Under the pieces are notes generated by a model. It saw only the letters and a list, made by a program, of their open reading frames with translations, did not search any database and was not told the DNA's origin. A DNA stretch of 64,000 nucleotides from an uncultured Cytophagales bacterium. Lineage in GTDB: Bacteria > Bacteroidota > Bacteroidia > Cytophagales > Thermonemataceae. Shown one piece after another: positions 36,741 to 44,022 of this stretch. A program made the translations under genes and the position numbers. The stretch spans positions 124,001-188,000 of the forward strand of contig CALEMF010000017.1 of the NCBI GenBank assembly GCA_937911505.1. The letters are read 5' to 3'. The stretch's first letter is position 1. Every line of letters starts with the position of its first letter.

Positions 36741-37150
36741 ACTTTAATATACACATTGTGTATATTTTTCCATCAATAACTTGGTTACATTCAGCGCTAG
36801 GCTAGTTTCGATTGAATCTTGTAAATCGAGAAGCCATTGTTATACACAAATGTGAAACTACTATATGATGAATAGTGTGAGTGGCAAGTTTTACGACCAC
36901 TAAATGGGTAAAGCTTGGTATTAGAGAGCTTTTAAAATTCCAAGTTTGGTATGGTAGAAGATACATCTAACTAAAGTTCCGTTAGAGCCTTATAATTAGG
37001 AACCACCTTTGCCTATAATAAAGTATCTTTCGATTTTTACCTGTGAATGTTCTCGGTTATAAGTAGTTGCGTAGGTTAGCACTTAACTTATTCAATACAT
37101 ACCAAAAAATCCTTACGGATTTTCAGAAGTCAAGGAGAACAAGCTATTAC
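36741..37150 (-). repeat. G-family repeat copy G1 (decayed copy of the VOC gene 3' end plus flank)
   Basis: It begins with the palindrome ATACACA-T-TGTGTAT (36749-36763) and runs through TTTCGATTGAATCTTGTAAATC and AAAGTTCCGTTAGAGCC. From about 36931 it matches the last about 100 bases of the VOC gene at 44223-44320 with frame-breaking changes. The right part (37101-37150), with an AAAATCC/GGATTTT hairpin, is shared with G2. The 448 bp gap it fills holds no other gene. Confidence 0.8.
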
Positions 37151-37162
37151 TTGTAGCCGTTG

Positions 37163-38617
37163 TTAGCGCCTGCTTTTGTTTTCTTCAATAATGTCTATCA
37201 AATCAAGTACGGCCGTTTTATGACTCTGTAATATGTTATTTTTTGCAAAAACCTTTAATTGAATATCAGGTGTGACACCAGAAACCTCGAAAAAATCACC
37301 GTTGGCGTTCACTAATCTTTGATTGGAATAGGTCGTATAAAAATTACCGATTGATTTACCTAACATACCCGATAGCGTTCCCAACGTATTCGTTCCTACA
37401 AGTTTCACATTTGGTAAAGCACTCATCATCATAGCAAAACCCTCTGCAGCACTTCTACTAATATCTGTCATTAGCACATAAACTGGTTTTGTAAATACTT
37501 TCGAATTAGCTGGATATATAATTACATCATCTTCATCATAAAATTTACCATTGTTGTAGACCTGGCTTGTATGAGAAAAGACTGGCGTATCTGTAAAATA
37601 GCTAGCAATCGTGAGTGCGGTTGCATCATATCCTCCAAAATTAAAACTGACATCAATTATGATGGCTTCTTTATCTTTGAACGTTTTTATTATGTGCTTC
37701 ATATAGGCGTTAAGGCTATCTATTTGTTGCTTTCTTGAAAATTCCTTGGACAGAAAACCAGCAAAAGAGTAAATATGCATATAGCCAATGTTTTTAGTTA
37801 AATGACCCCATTCTATTTTATCATTGGCTATTTTTTGTCCATTTCCTTGTAATAGGCTATCCGATATATTTTTATAATTAGTTTTAAAAAACAAGTCGAA
37901 ATACTCGTTAAGGTCTTTTATTTCAGATTGTTCTTTAAACGCATCCTTTACAATTTCTGCTGCCGGTGTTACACGATATTGTAGTGTTTTTCCAGTCTCT
38001 GAAATGACCTTTGTATGTTGGTCTTTTGTCAGTGTTGCAATTTTTCCCATAGTATTGAAAAGCGCTTCTTTCCCTGCTGAAACACTATCCTTATACCTAG
38101 CCTGTAATTCGTCCCAGTTTAAGTTTCTTCCTTTACTAAATGCATAATTCTCTTGCATTGTCTCCAAATACAATTTAAAGGACTTTTCAGGGTTCAATTC
38201 CACTAATTCTGAAAATCCGATTGTATTCGTAGGAAGCTCATCAACGCTGATAAAGTCTTTTTTTGTCTGCAGTATATTGGTTTGATCACCAAAATCAGTT
38301 AGATAAACTCCCAAAGTATCTTCACGAAGTGTGAATTGACTTTGTGAATTTAAAAGCCCTTCCAAATAATCATTTTTTTCTTTGTAGCAGAAGCTCTTGG
38401 TATAGCTGTAAAGTAAAATACTATCCTTTCGAACTTCTAGGTAATAGCCATTTCCAATAGATTTCCAGACACCCTGAATTAAAGGGTGTGTTGTATTGAG
38501 GTCTTTCAAAAAAGTCTTTTTTAGTTCTAAATGGCTATTACTGCTACTCATTTTCTTGTTTGAACAACTGAAAAAAGAGCAAACTATTAATAGATATAAA
38601 CTAAATCTCATCATCAT
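37163..38617 (-). CDS. S41-family peptidase-like lipoprotein
   Basis: The 484-residue protein starts MMMRFSLYLLIVCSFFSCSN, a lipoprotein signal with Cys18. The C-terminal half is an S41 (tail-specific protease/IRBP-type) domain: EAIIIDVSFNFGGYDATALTIASYF (about 312-336), VYVLMTDISRSAAEGFAMMM with the expected nucleophile Ser in SRSAAEGF (about 390-397), then LVGTNTLGTLSG. The Lys usually found after that Gly-Thr segment in CtpA is not seen, so it is nearer the IRBP-type subgroup or may be inactive. The N-terminal part (about 30-130) is a separate domain. G1 and G2 repeats bracket it. Confidence 0.78.
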   Translation of the reverse strand: MMMRFSLYLLIVCSFFSCSNKKMSSSNSHLELKKTFLKDLNTTHPLIQGVWKSIGNGYYLEVRKDSILLYSYTKSFCYKEKNDYLEGLLNSQSQFTLREDTLGVYLTDFGDQTNILQTKKDFISVDELPTNTIGFSELVELNPEKSFKLYLETMQENYAFSKGRNLNWDELQARYKDSVSAGKEALFNTMGKIATLTKDQHTKVISETGKTLQYRVTPAAEIVKDAFKEQSEIKDLNEYFDLFFKTNYKNISDSLLQGNGQKIANDKIEWGHLTKNIGYMHIYSFAGFLSKEFSRKQQIDSLNAYMKHIIKTFKDKEAIIIDVSFNFGGYDATALTIASYFTDTPVFSHTSQVYNNGKFYDEDDVIIYPANSKVFTKPVYVLMTDISRSAAEGFAMMMSALPNVKLVGTNTLGTLSGMLGKSIGNFYTTYSNQRLVNANGDFFEVSGVTPDIQLKVFAKNNILQSHKTAVLDLIDIIEENKSRR

Positions 38618-38655
38618 ATTCTTTAACTGACTTATGTTCTAGTTCCTGCTAGCGC

Positions 38656-38905
38656 CTTAATATACACATTGTGTATATTTTTTCATTTGAATCTTGTAAA
38701 GTGAGAAGCTATTATTTATACACAAGTGTTAAAACTACTGTATGATGAATGGTAAGTTTTACAACTGTTTTATCAAAAATGTAAAGTTTGGTATTGGCCC
38801 GCTTTTAAAATTCAAGGTTGGGTATAGAGGAAAAATACATCTACTAAAGTTCCGTAAAAATCTTTGCAGATTTTTAGAAGCAGGGGAGAACGAGCGATTA
38901 CCTTT
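38656..38905 (-). repeat. G-family repeat copy G2 (decayed VOC 3' end plus flank)
   Basis: It has the same order as G1 and G3: TTAATATACACATTGTGTAT, TTGAATCTTGTAAA, TTATACACAAGTG, GGTAAAGTTTGG-type text, TTTTAAAATTCAAGGTTGGG, then CATCTACTAAAGTTCCGT. It is shorter because the segment after GTTCCGT jumps straight to the AAAAATC hairpin and GGGGAGAACGAGCGATTAC end shared with G1. It fills most of the 376 bp gap between the S41 and vWA genes. Confidence 0.78.
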
Positions 38906-38980
38906 CCACCAAAACTAAAGTTTGATAAGTGAAACCACCTTTTTGAAAGCTTGATCTGCCTTATGTTTTCTTAGTTATTG

Positions 38981-40473
38981 TGAGACGCAGTATTTATAAA
39001 TCTTTTGCCCTGTTCACGAGGCTTTTAAACTCTTCTTTGAAATTATGCTCATCACTAAGGTTTACACTATCTAACCAATTTATGATGTCATCATAGTTGC
39101 TCGTTTCTTTGTATTGGGAGTTTGTGATAATCATTGAAAAAGAGGCAACACTTGCTGTGAATTTCATAAAATCAGTTGATTCAGCAAAGGATTTTCCTTC
39201 ATCAAAAACTTCCAAATTTAAAGGAATGCTTGTCTCAGCATCTGGATTTTTATATCTAAAGTCGATTGAAAATGTAGGGACTGCTTCGTAATTAGAATTG
39301 TTCTCAGGAACGATTTCATACAAAGCAGTAACGTTTTGATTGGCACCTATTTCTCCTGCATCTTCATTATCATCTTCAAAGTCTTGTTGATTTAACAACC
39401 TGTTTTCATAGCCAATAAGGCGATATGCCTTGACATTTTCAATATTAAACTCAACTTGCACTTTTACATCTTTTGCGACGGTAAAGAATTTACTGAAGTC
39501 ATAAATGAACACCTTTCGTAATTGTTCAATGTTGTCAATGTATTCATAGGTGCCGTTACCATTATTTGCTATCTGCTCTAAGGCAGCGTCATTTAGGTTT
39601 CCTCTGCCCACACCAAGCACAGTTAAGAAGATGCCATTGTCTCTTTTTTCCTCTATTAACGCAACTAATTCTTCTTGACTAGATGGTCCTACATTAAAAT
39701 CACCATCCGTTCCGATAATGACTCTATTATTGCCTCCTGCAATAAAATTTTGTTGAGCAATTTCATAAGCGGTAATGATACCTTCTGCACCTGCGGTACT
39801 TCCTCCAGAACCTAACGCATCAATGGCATCTTTGATAGCGGTTTTATTTTCTCCAGACGTTGATTCTAAAACTACTCCTGCTGAACCCGCATAGGTAACT
39901 ATAGCTATTTTGTCTGTTGGTTGCAATCTGTCAACAAAAAGCTTAAAGCCGTTTTTTAATAATTCTAACTTATCTTCACTCCCCATTGATCCAGAGACAT
40001 CAATCAAAAATACGAAATTTGATGGCGGTAGTTCATTTTGCGGAATTGGTTTTCCTTTAATTCCAATTCTTATTAGCTTATTATCTAAATTCCAAGGACA
40101 TTGACTTACCTCACCATTTAAAGCAATTGGGTGCGCTGGATCAGAGTACTCATAATCAAGATTGAAATAGTTAATCAATTCTTCTGTTCTAATCGCTCCT
40201 TTTGGTGGTAATTGGTTGCCTTGTTGAATAAATCTTCTGACATTCGCATATGATGCTCCATCAGCATCAATTGAAAAGGTTGAAATGGGTTGTTCTGAGA
40301 CTTGCACAAAAGGATTTTCTTCAATTTCACTGTAAGTATCTCCAGATAAAACAGGATCTGAGAAATTTGAAAATTCCAGATCTTCTTCAGTACAACTGTG
40401 TAATAATCCAATTACAAATAGTCCTAAAATTATCTTTTTCGTTTTCATTATTCTGTTTTTTTATTGCGCCTCA
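38981..40473. repeat. Gene-specific inverted repeat around the vWA lipoprotein gene
   Basis: TGAGACGCA (38981-38989), 5 bp downstream of the stop codon, pairs with TGCGCCTCA (40465-40473), 17 bp upstream of the start, with one mismatch in nine. The right arm overlaps the beginning of spacer SE. Confidence 0.45.
38994..40448 (-). CDS. von Willebrand factor A domain lipoprotein (YfbK-like)
   Basis: The 484-residue protein has a lipoprotein signal (MKTKKIILGLFVIGLLHSC, Cys19). An N-terminal vWF_A-associated segment includes TFSIDADGASYANVRRFI and PPKGAIRTEELINYFNLDY. Then comes a complete vWA MIDAS: FLIDVSGSMGS (DxSxS, about 147-157), the Thr in VTYAGSAG and Asp in IIGTDGDFN. The C-terminal segment matches the YfbK/DUF3520-type ending. 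These are metal-dependent binding proteins of the envelope; the ligand is unknown. The SE spacer provides a promoter-like element about 100 nt upstream. Confidence 0.85.
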   Translation of the reverse strand: MKTKKIILGLFVIGLLHSCTEEDLEFSNFSDPVLSGDTYSEIEENPFVQVSEQPISTFSIDADGASYANVRRFIQQGNQLPPKGAIRTEELINYFNLDYEYSDPAHPIALNGEVSQCPWNLDNKLIRIGIKGKPIPQNELPPSNFVFLIDVSGSMGSEDKLELLKNGFKLFVDRLQPTDKIAIVTYAGSAGVVLESTSGENKTAIKDAIDALGSGGSTAGAEGIITAYEIAQQNFIAGGNNRVIIGTDGDFNVGPSSQEELVALIEEKRDNGIFLTVLGVGRGNLNDAALEQIANNGNGTYEYIDNIEQLRKVFIYDFSKFFTVAKDVKVQVEFNIENVKAYRLIGYENRLLNQQDFEDDNEDAGEIGANQNVTALYEIVPENNSNYEAVPTFSIDFRYKNPDAETSIPLNLEVFDEGKSFAESTDFMKFTASVASFSMIITNSQYKETSNYDDIINWLDSVNLSDEHNFKEEFKSLVNRAKDL

Positions 40474-40716
40474 TGGATAAGTGGTGTTAGGTGCTGTATG
40501 GCGCACTACCCAGCCAGGGCGTATCGGTAAGGAACCTATCCTTACCCCTGAAACTATAAAATAAAAGCGTGTCTGTCAAGGGGTAATGTGCCTTATGGTA
40601 CTTACCCGAATGTTAGGCATATTTCGGCTCGGCGCAATTGGGGTAGGCTTACCGAAACGGTTGGGAGGCGAAACGCCTGCCAACCCATCTGTTGAGACAA
40701 AATGCTTCTCAACGGT
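40466..40716 (-). repeat. S-family spacer copy SE, most complete
   Basis: The fullest copy (250 bp). The minus-strand core has TTGAC (complement 40575-40579), 18 nt and TAGTTTC (complement 40550-40556). TTACCCCTGA (40542-40551) and TCAAGGGGTAA (40576-40586) form a stem that includes both promoter boxes. A TTTCGG/CCGAAA stem follows. The terminal hairpins are GTTGGnAGGCG with CGCCTnCCAAC (40660-40684) and GTTGAG with CTCAAC (40691-40713). The rest of the gap to 40781 has no gene. Confidence 0.87.
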
Positions 40717-40781
40717 AAATATAACAAACGTGATTGTCCCGAAGGACAGCTATTTTTTGCTATATGTTGTTATCTGTATTT

Positions 40782-41087
40782 TTATGCTACTTTGAATTCA
40801 GATTCGTTTATTTCCACACTGAATTTTACATTAGCTTTTAATGCTCGGAACACCTTTAAAATTGTTTCTATAGTTACATTCTTGGTATTCCGTTCTAACT
40901 TAGAAATCTGTGATTTTTGTACCCCAATGAGTTCACCAAGTTGCTCTTGAGTGAGTTTTCGTTCCTTTCGGACGGATTTTATCATTTCGCCCAGTAATTC
41001 CATTCGCAGGTCAAATTCATATTTGTCCCGTTCTGGTGTCCCAATTTTTCCGATATCTCTATCTTTTAGTTGGTCAAGGGTCATCAT
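40782..41087 (-). CDS. XRE-family antitoxin (HigA-like), no partner toxin
   Basis: The start at 41087 gives MMTLDQLKDRDIGKIGTPER and about 101 residues. The helix-turn-helix is LTQEQLGELIGVQKSQISKLE (about 45-65). The N-terminal DxxIGKIGTPERDKFEFDLR-type block is typical of HigA-like antitoxins that follow a RelE/HigB toxin gene. Here the upstream neighbour is a TPR gene 11 bp away, so no toxin is present. It may act as an orphan antitoxin or as a repressor of its own cassette. Confidence 0.78.
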   Translation of the reverse strand: MMTLDQLKDRDIGKIGTPERDKYEFDLRMELLGEMIKSVRKERKLTQEQLGELIGVQKSQISKLERNTKNVTIETILKVFRALKANVKFSVEINESEFKVA

Positions 41088-41097
41088 TTCAGTGTTT

Positions 41098-41676
41098 CTA
41101 ATTAAGCTCGTTGTATTTCGGTCGCTTTCTCTTTCCTGTTGCAATAGCATTTATCAAAGAGTAAACATTTTTATTTATTTCATCATTCGGTTCCATTTCC
41201 ATTGCCTTTTGAATATAGGCTTTAGCTTCATCATCATTCCCTAAAACCATTAAATTGACAGCGTGGTTGCAATAAAGTCCAGCGTCATTCGATTCACGTT
41301 TAATTGCTTCTTGAGAGTATTCCACTGCAAGTTTTACATTTCCAGAGTTCATTGCAGAAATTGAAGCTTCTCGTGGTAAATTAGAATTCGTTTTTTCTAT
41401 TTTAACTGCTTTTTCGAAATGCTCCAAAGCTTTTTCATTTTCAGACATTGCTTGATAAACTTTGGCGATTAACCAATGTGTTTGCCAATGATTTGGTAGC
41501 ATAGACAAACATTCAGAGTAATGTTTGATTGCTTGCTTCGCTTTTCTTTTATTCCAAAACCCAAGCTTTGAATTTCCTTGCCCTTTGATTATTGTCAAAC
41601 CACTAGCTAATTCATTTCCTTTCTCAAAGTTTAAGTTGAAAATCGGGATTTTATCTTCTGGTAATTCGTACTCCAT
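41098..41676 (-). CDS. Tetratricopeptide repeat protein
   Basis: About 192 residues from the ATG at 41676 (MEYELPEDKIPIFNLN); an ATG at 41718 is an alternative. At least three TPR units are visible: KQAIKHYSECLSMLPNHWQTH, EKALEHFEKAVKIEKTNSN and DEAKAYIQKAMEMEPNDEINK, with a degenerate unit between. TPRs mediate protein-protein binding. It has no signal peptide. Its place 11 bp before the antitoxin gene suggests cotranscription. It is not a toxin family I know. Confidence 0.75.
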   Translation of the reverse strand: MEYELPEDKIPIFNLNFEKGNELASGLTIIKGQGNSKLGFWNKRKAKQAIKHYSECLSMLPNHWQTHWLIAKVYQAMSENEKALEHFEKAVKIEKTNSNLPREASISAMNSGNVKLAVEYSQEAIKRESNDAGLYCNHAVNLMVLGNDDEAKAYIQKAMEMEPNDEINKNVYSLINAIATGKRKRPKYNELN

Positions 41677-41808
41677 TCGGTTTTCTACATTAAACACAAT
41701 GGTCTTGCATAAGCGCAATAGCGATTTCCACGCACTAACTTTTATGCTTATATCTGACCTTAAATTTATACATTTTGTTTTGTTTCATCACTTCCACCAC
41801 TATTGCGT

Positions 41809-43029
41809 TTATACTGTGTTAGGCACAGTACTTCTCGTTCTAATTGGTAATAATTTTTTGTAAGTCAAACAACGCCAAACCCATTCTAACGGTCCAAATC
41901 TGAAATAGTGTAGCCAAATTCTGCTAAATATTATTTGAAAAATAAAAACCAAAATCGCTATCAAAAATGTTTTTGACGGACTTAAAGTTTCATATAACTT
42001 AAAGCCGACTGATGAAAATAGAACTAATCCGATAAGGCTTTGCATTATATAATTTGTTAATGCCATACGCCCAACATATTTTAGGGGTAATAAGATTTTA
42101 GACCATTTGGTGTTGTAGTAAACCCAACCAATTGCCCAAAGGTAAAATAAACCCATTGCAACATCCGAAAGCACCATTATTTTTATCAAAACTTCTCGAT
42201 AGCTTTCTACTTTGAAAATCTCGTGTTTGACCAATACAAACAGAAATAGCATTCTGTAGAGATTGGTTATTATTGTAATTATTAATACTGGTTTTTTTAT
42301 TTGGGCTATAAATATATTTAATGACTTGTAGATTTTGTTCTTACCAAGGTACAGCCCTAATAAAAACATTGAAATTGCGATAGGTGCTAAAAATCCGAAA
42401 AGCATAGGAATGTTAGATAGATACTCTAGCAGTCTTAATTTTACGCCTTGCAAATAACTTCCATTCCTTATGATTTGGTTAACTGTTTTCCCTGTATAAT
42501 CATTGAGGTACATTTCTGGTTGAAAGTTTAATAGTCCAAACAGATATTCTAAAACTTGGTCATAGAAAGGAAAGAAAAGAAAGATTGCAGAAAGGACGAT
42601 GATTGATTTATTCGACTTTTTAATCATCAGCGTGGTAAATAACCCAATAATCGCATATACATTTAAAACATCGCCAGACCATAGAAACACAATGTGTAAA
42701 ACTCCAAACACAAACAAAATCAGCATTCGTCTTGCAAAAAATGTGAATGATAGTTTATTTTCATCGACCATTTTTAAGGCTTGCATCGAAATTCCCAAAC
42801 CAAACAATAAAGAGAATATTGGAAAGAATTTGGTGTAAAAAAATAGCTGAAGTACTTTCTCTGTAATTTGGTCAATATTGGAGGTCCATTGCTTGGCAAA
42901 TTCATCCTGATTAAGGAAGGTTGAATTCATTATAACAATATTTACTACAAATATTCCGAGAATGGCAAATCCTCGATAAATGTCTAATAAATCAATCCTT
43001 TTTTTCGCTTTGGTCGGTTGCTCAATCAA
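41809..43029 (-). CDS. DUF418-family membrane protein
   Basis: The 406-residue protein has about ten hydrophobic segments. It has the N-terminal RIDLLDIYRGFAILGIFVVNI of the acyltransferase-related DUF418 group and the C-terminal signature FGPLEWVWRCLTYKK. The function is unknown; the family is a predicted inner-membrane transporter or acyltransferase relative. The last residues overlap the left arm of a private inverted repeat. The SF promoter-like element is about 100 nt upstream of the ATG. Confidence 0.88.
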   Translation of the reverse strand: MIEQPTKAKKRIDLLDIYRGFAILGIFVVNIVIMNSTFLNQDEFAKQWTSNIDQITEKVLQLFFYTKFFPIFSLLFGLGISMQALKMVDENKLSFTFFARRMLILFVFGVLHIVFLWSGDVLNVYAIIGLFTTLMIKKSNKSIIVLSAIFLFFPFYDQVLEYLFGLLNFQPEMYLNDYTGKTVNQIIRNGSYLQGVKLRLLEYLSNIPMLFGFLAPIAISMFLLGLYLGKNKIYKSLNIFIAQIKKPVLIITIITNLYRMLFLFVLVKHEIFKVESYREVLIKIMVLSDVAMGLFYLWAIGWVYYNTKWSKILLPLKYVGRMALTNYIMQSLIGLVLFSSVGFKLYETLSPSKTFLIAILVFIFQIIFSRIWLHYFRFGPLEWVWRCLTYKKLLPIRTRSTVPNTV

Positions 43030-43058
43030 TTCTGAATTTTTCTTGTATTGTGCCTAAC
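41818..43058. repeat. Gene-specific perfect inverted repeat around the DUF418 gene
   Basis: GTTAGGCACA (41818-41827, at the 3' end of the coding frame) and TGTGCCTAAC (43049-43058, 20 bp before the start codon) are exact complements over 10 bp. The words resemble integron R'/R'' core sites (GTTRRRY, RYYYAAC), but they bracket the gene instead of an attC site. Confidence 0.6.
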
Positions 43059-43244
43059 GGATGGGGTGATAAGCGCCGTATGGCGCACTACCCAGCCGAG
43101 CGGTTATCCGTAAGGAACCTATCCCTGCCCCTGAAACTATAAAATAAAAGAATGCTTGTCAAGGGGTGATGTACCAGCACTTACCCATATTTCGGCTCTG
43201 CACAATTGAGGTAGGCTTACCGAAACTGTTGGGAGGCGTTTGGC
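43051..43244 (-). repeat. S-family spacer copy SF
   Basis: The copy starts TGCCTAACGGATGGGGTG, then the GCGCC-GTAT-GGCGC hairpin (43073-43086). The conserved leader follows, then the minus-strand core with TTGAC (complement 43158-43162) and TAGTTTC (complement 43133-43139). The TTTCGG/CCGAAA stem is present. The terminal hairpin is cut in half at GTTGGGAGGCGTTTGGC. The rest of the gap to 43327 is T-rich, without a gene. Confidence 0.83.
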
Positions 43245-43327
43245 TTTTTGAAACAATTATCTATCAAACTACTATAAACTTTCTTAAATGTAAACTTGAT
43301 CAAAATTAGCACCATCCGCCAAATGAC

Positions 43328-43993
43328 CTATATTTGTTGTTGTGTGGCGTTATTATCTTTCTTCAATTTTAAATACTTTCTGAAATTAGGCATGGTAAGA
43401 CTGAACACTGTTCTTGTAAATATATCTCTAGACATTGCATCAAAGAATGATTTCAGAACAACTCCAGGAGTTTCTGGATAATAATCGTTCTTAATAATTG
43501 TTATTACTTCCTTTTGTCTATGCTCAATGTCAATCGAAGTTCCTTTATTTGATAAAAGGATAAAATTGATTTCGTCACCTGGATTTAAATATGAAATATT
43601 TATTTGTCCATTATTGAAATCAAATGATATATTGTACTCTTCTTCTGATATTTTAAAGTTTGAACGCGCCTTTTCAATATTCACCAACTCGGCATTCTCT
43701 CCTTGTAATTTAAAATCAATATGTATCGTGTCTATTAAAAGGTTACCTGTGTTAATTGCTAATATTTCATTTTTATACAACTCGTTAATTGGTTTATCAT
43801 TCATCTTGATTACAATTTTCTTCTTAACTAAGTCAGAAACTTCAATTAGCCTTGTAGAATAAGTTGAAAAAATTGATAACCTCTTTTCCTTTTTGTCTTT
43901 CTTTGAGTTCCACCTACTTAGTAGTGCAGTTAGTATTGCTCCTATTATTGCACCAGAAATTGCAAAAATTCCATTTAGTAATTCAGGTTTCAT
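43328..43993 (-). CDS. Hypothetical protein with N-terminal membrane anchor, 221 residues
   Basis: One hydrophobic segment (LNGIFAISGAIIGAILTALLS, about 5-25) followed by a basic stretch suggests an N-out/C-in anchored protein with a cytosolic beta-rich domain (TIHIDFKLQGENAEL, NISFDFNNGQINISYLNPGDE). No family recognised. It is the first array gene beyond the VOC locus and is preceded by the G3 flank. Its C-terminus overlaps one arm of a private inverted repeat. Confidence 0.6.
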   Translation of the reverse strand: MKPELLNGIFAISGAIIGAILTALLSRWNSKKDKKEKRLSIFSTYSTRLIEVSDLVKKKIVIKMNDKPINELYKNEILAINTGNLLIDTIHIDFKLQGENAELVNIEKARSNFKISEEEYNISFDFNNGQINISYLNPGDEINFILLSNKGTSIDIEHRQKEVITIIKNDYYPETPGVVLKSFFDAMSRDIFTRTVFSLTMPNFRKYLKLKKDNNATQQQI

Positions 43994-44020
43994 ATTTTAT
44001 CTTTTTTAATGCCACATAAC
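43339..44020. repeat. Gene-specific inverted repeat around the 221-residue gene
   Basis: GTTGTGTGGCGT (43339-43350, inside the 3' end of the frame) pairs with ATGCCACATAAC (44009-44020, 16 bp before the start) at 10 of 12 positions. Confidence 0.45.
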
Positions 44021-44022
44021 AC

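Noticed and set aside
37162-38660. Private inverted repeat around the S41 gene
   Set aside because: The words at the two ends (GTTAGCGCCTG and GCTAGCGCCTT) are direct rather than inverted copies, and the core is nearly palindromic, so it was not counted with the five pairs.
36741-38905. G repeats as an insertion sequence
   Set aside because: They carry no transposase frame or terminal inverted repeats; the content is the VOC gene 3' end and its flank.
31517-40795. Short plus-strand ORFs inside the S and R repeats (for example 32448-32633, 33353-33642, 35543-35740, 40586-40795)
   Set aside because: They recur only because the repeats recur, have no Shine-Dalgarno-like context and run through hairpins. 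They are shadows of noncoding repeats.
31351-43244. Integron attC array
   Set aside because: GTTAGGC/GCCTAAC words occur, but they bracket a gene and not a 60-130 bp attC, the spacers are about 200 bp, each has an internal promoter, and no integrase is present. The resemblance may be superficial.
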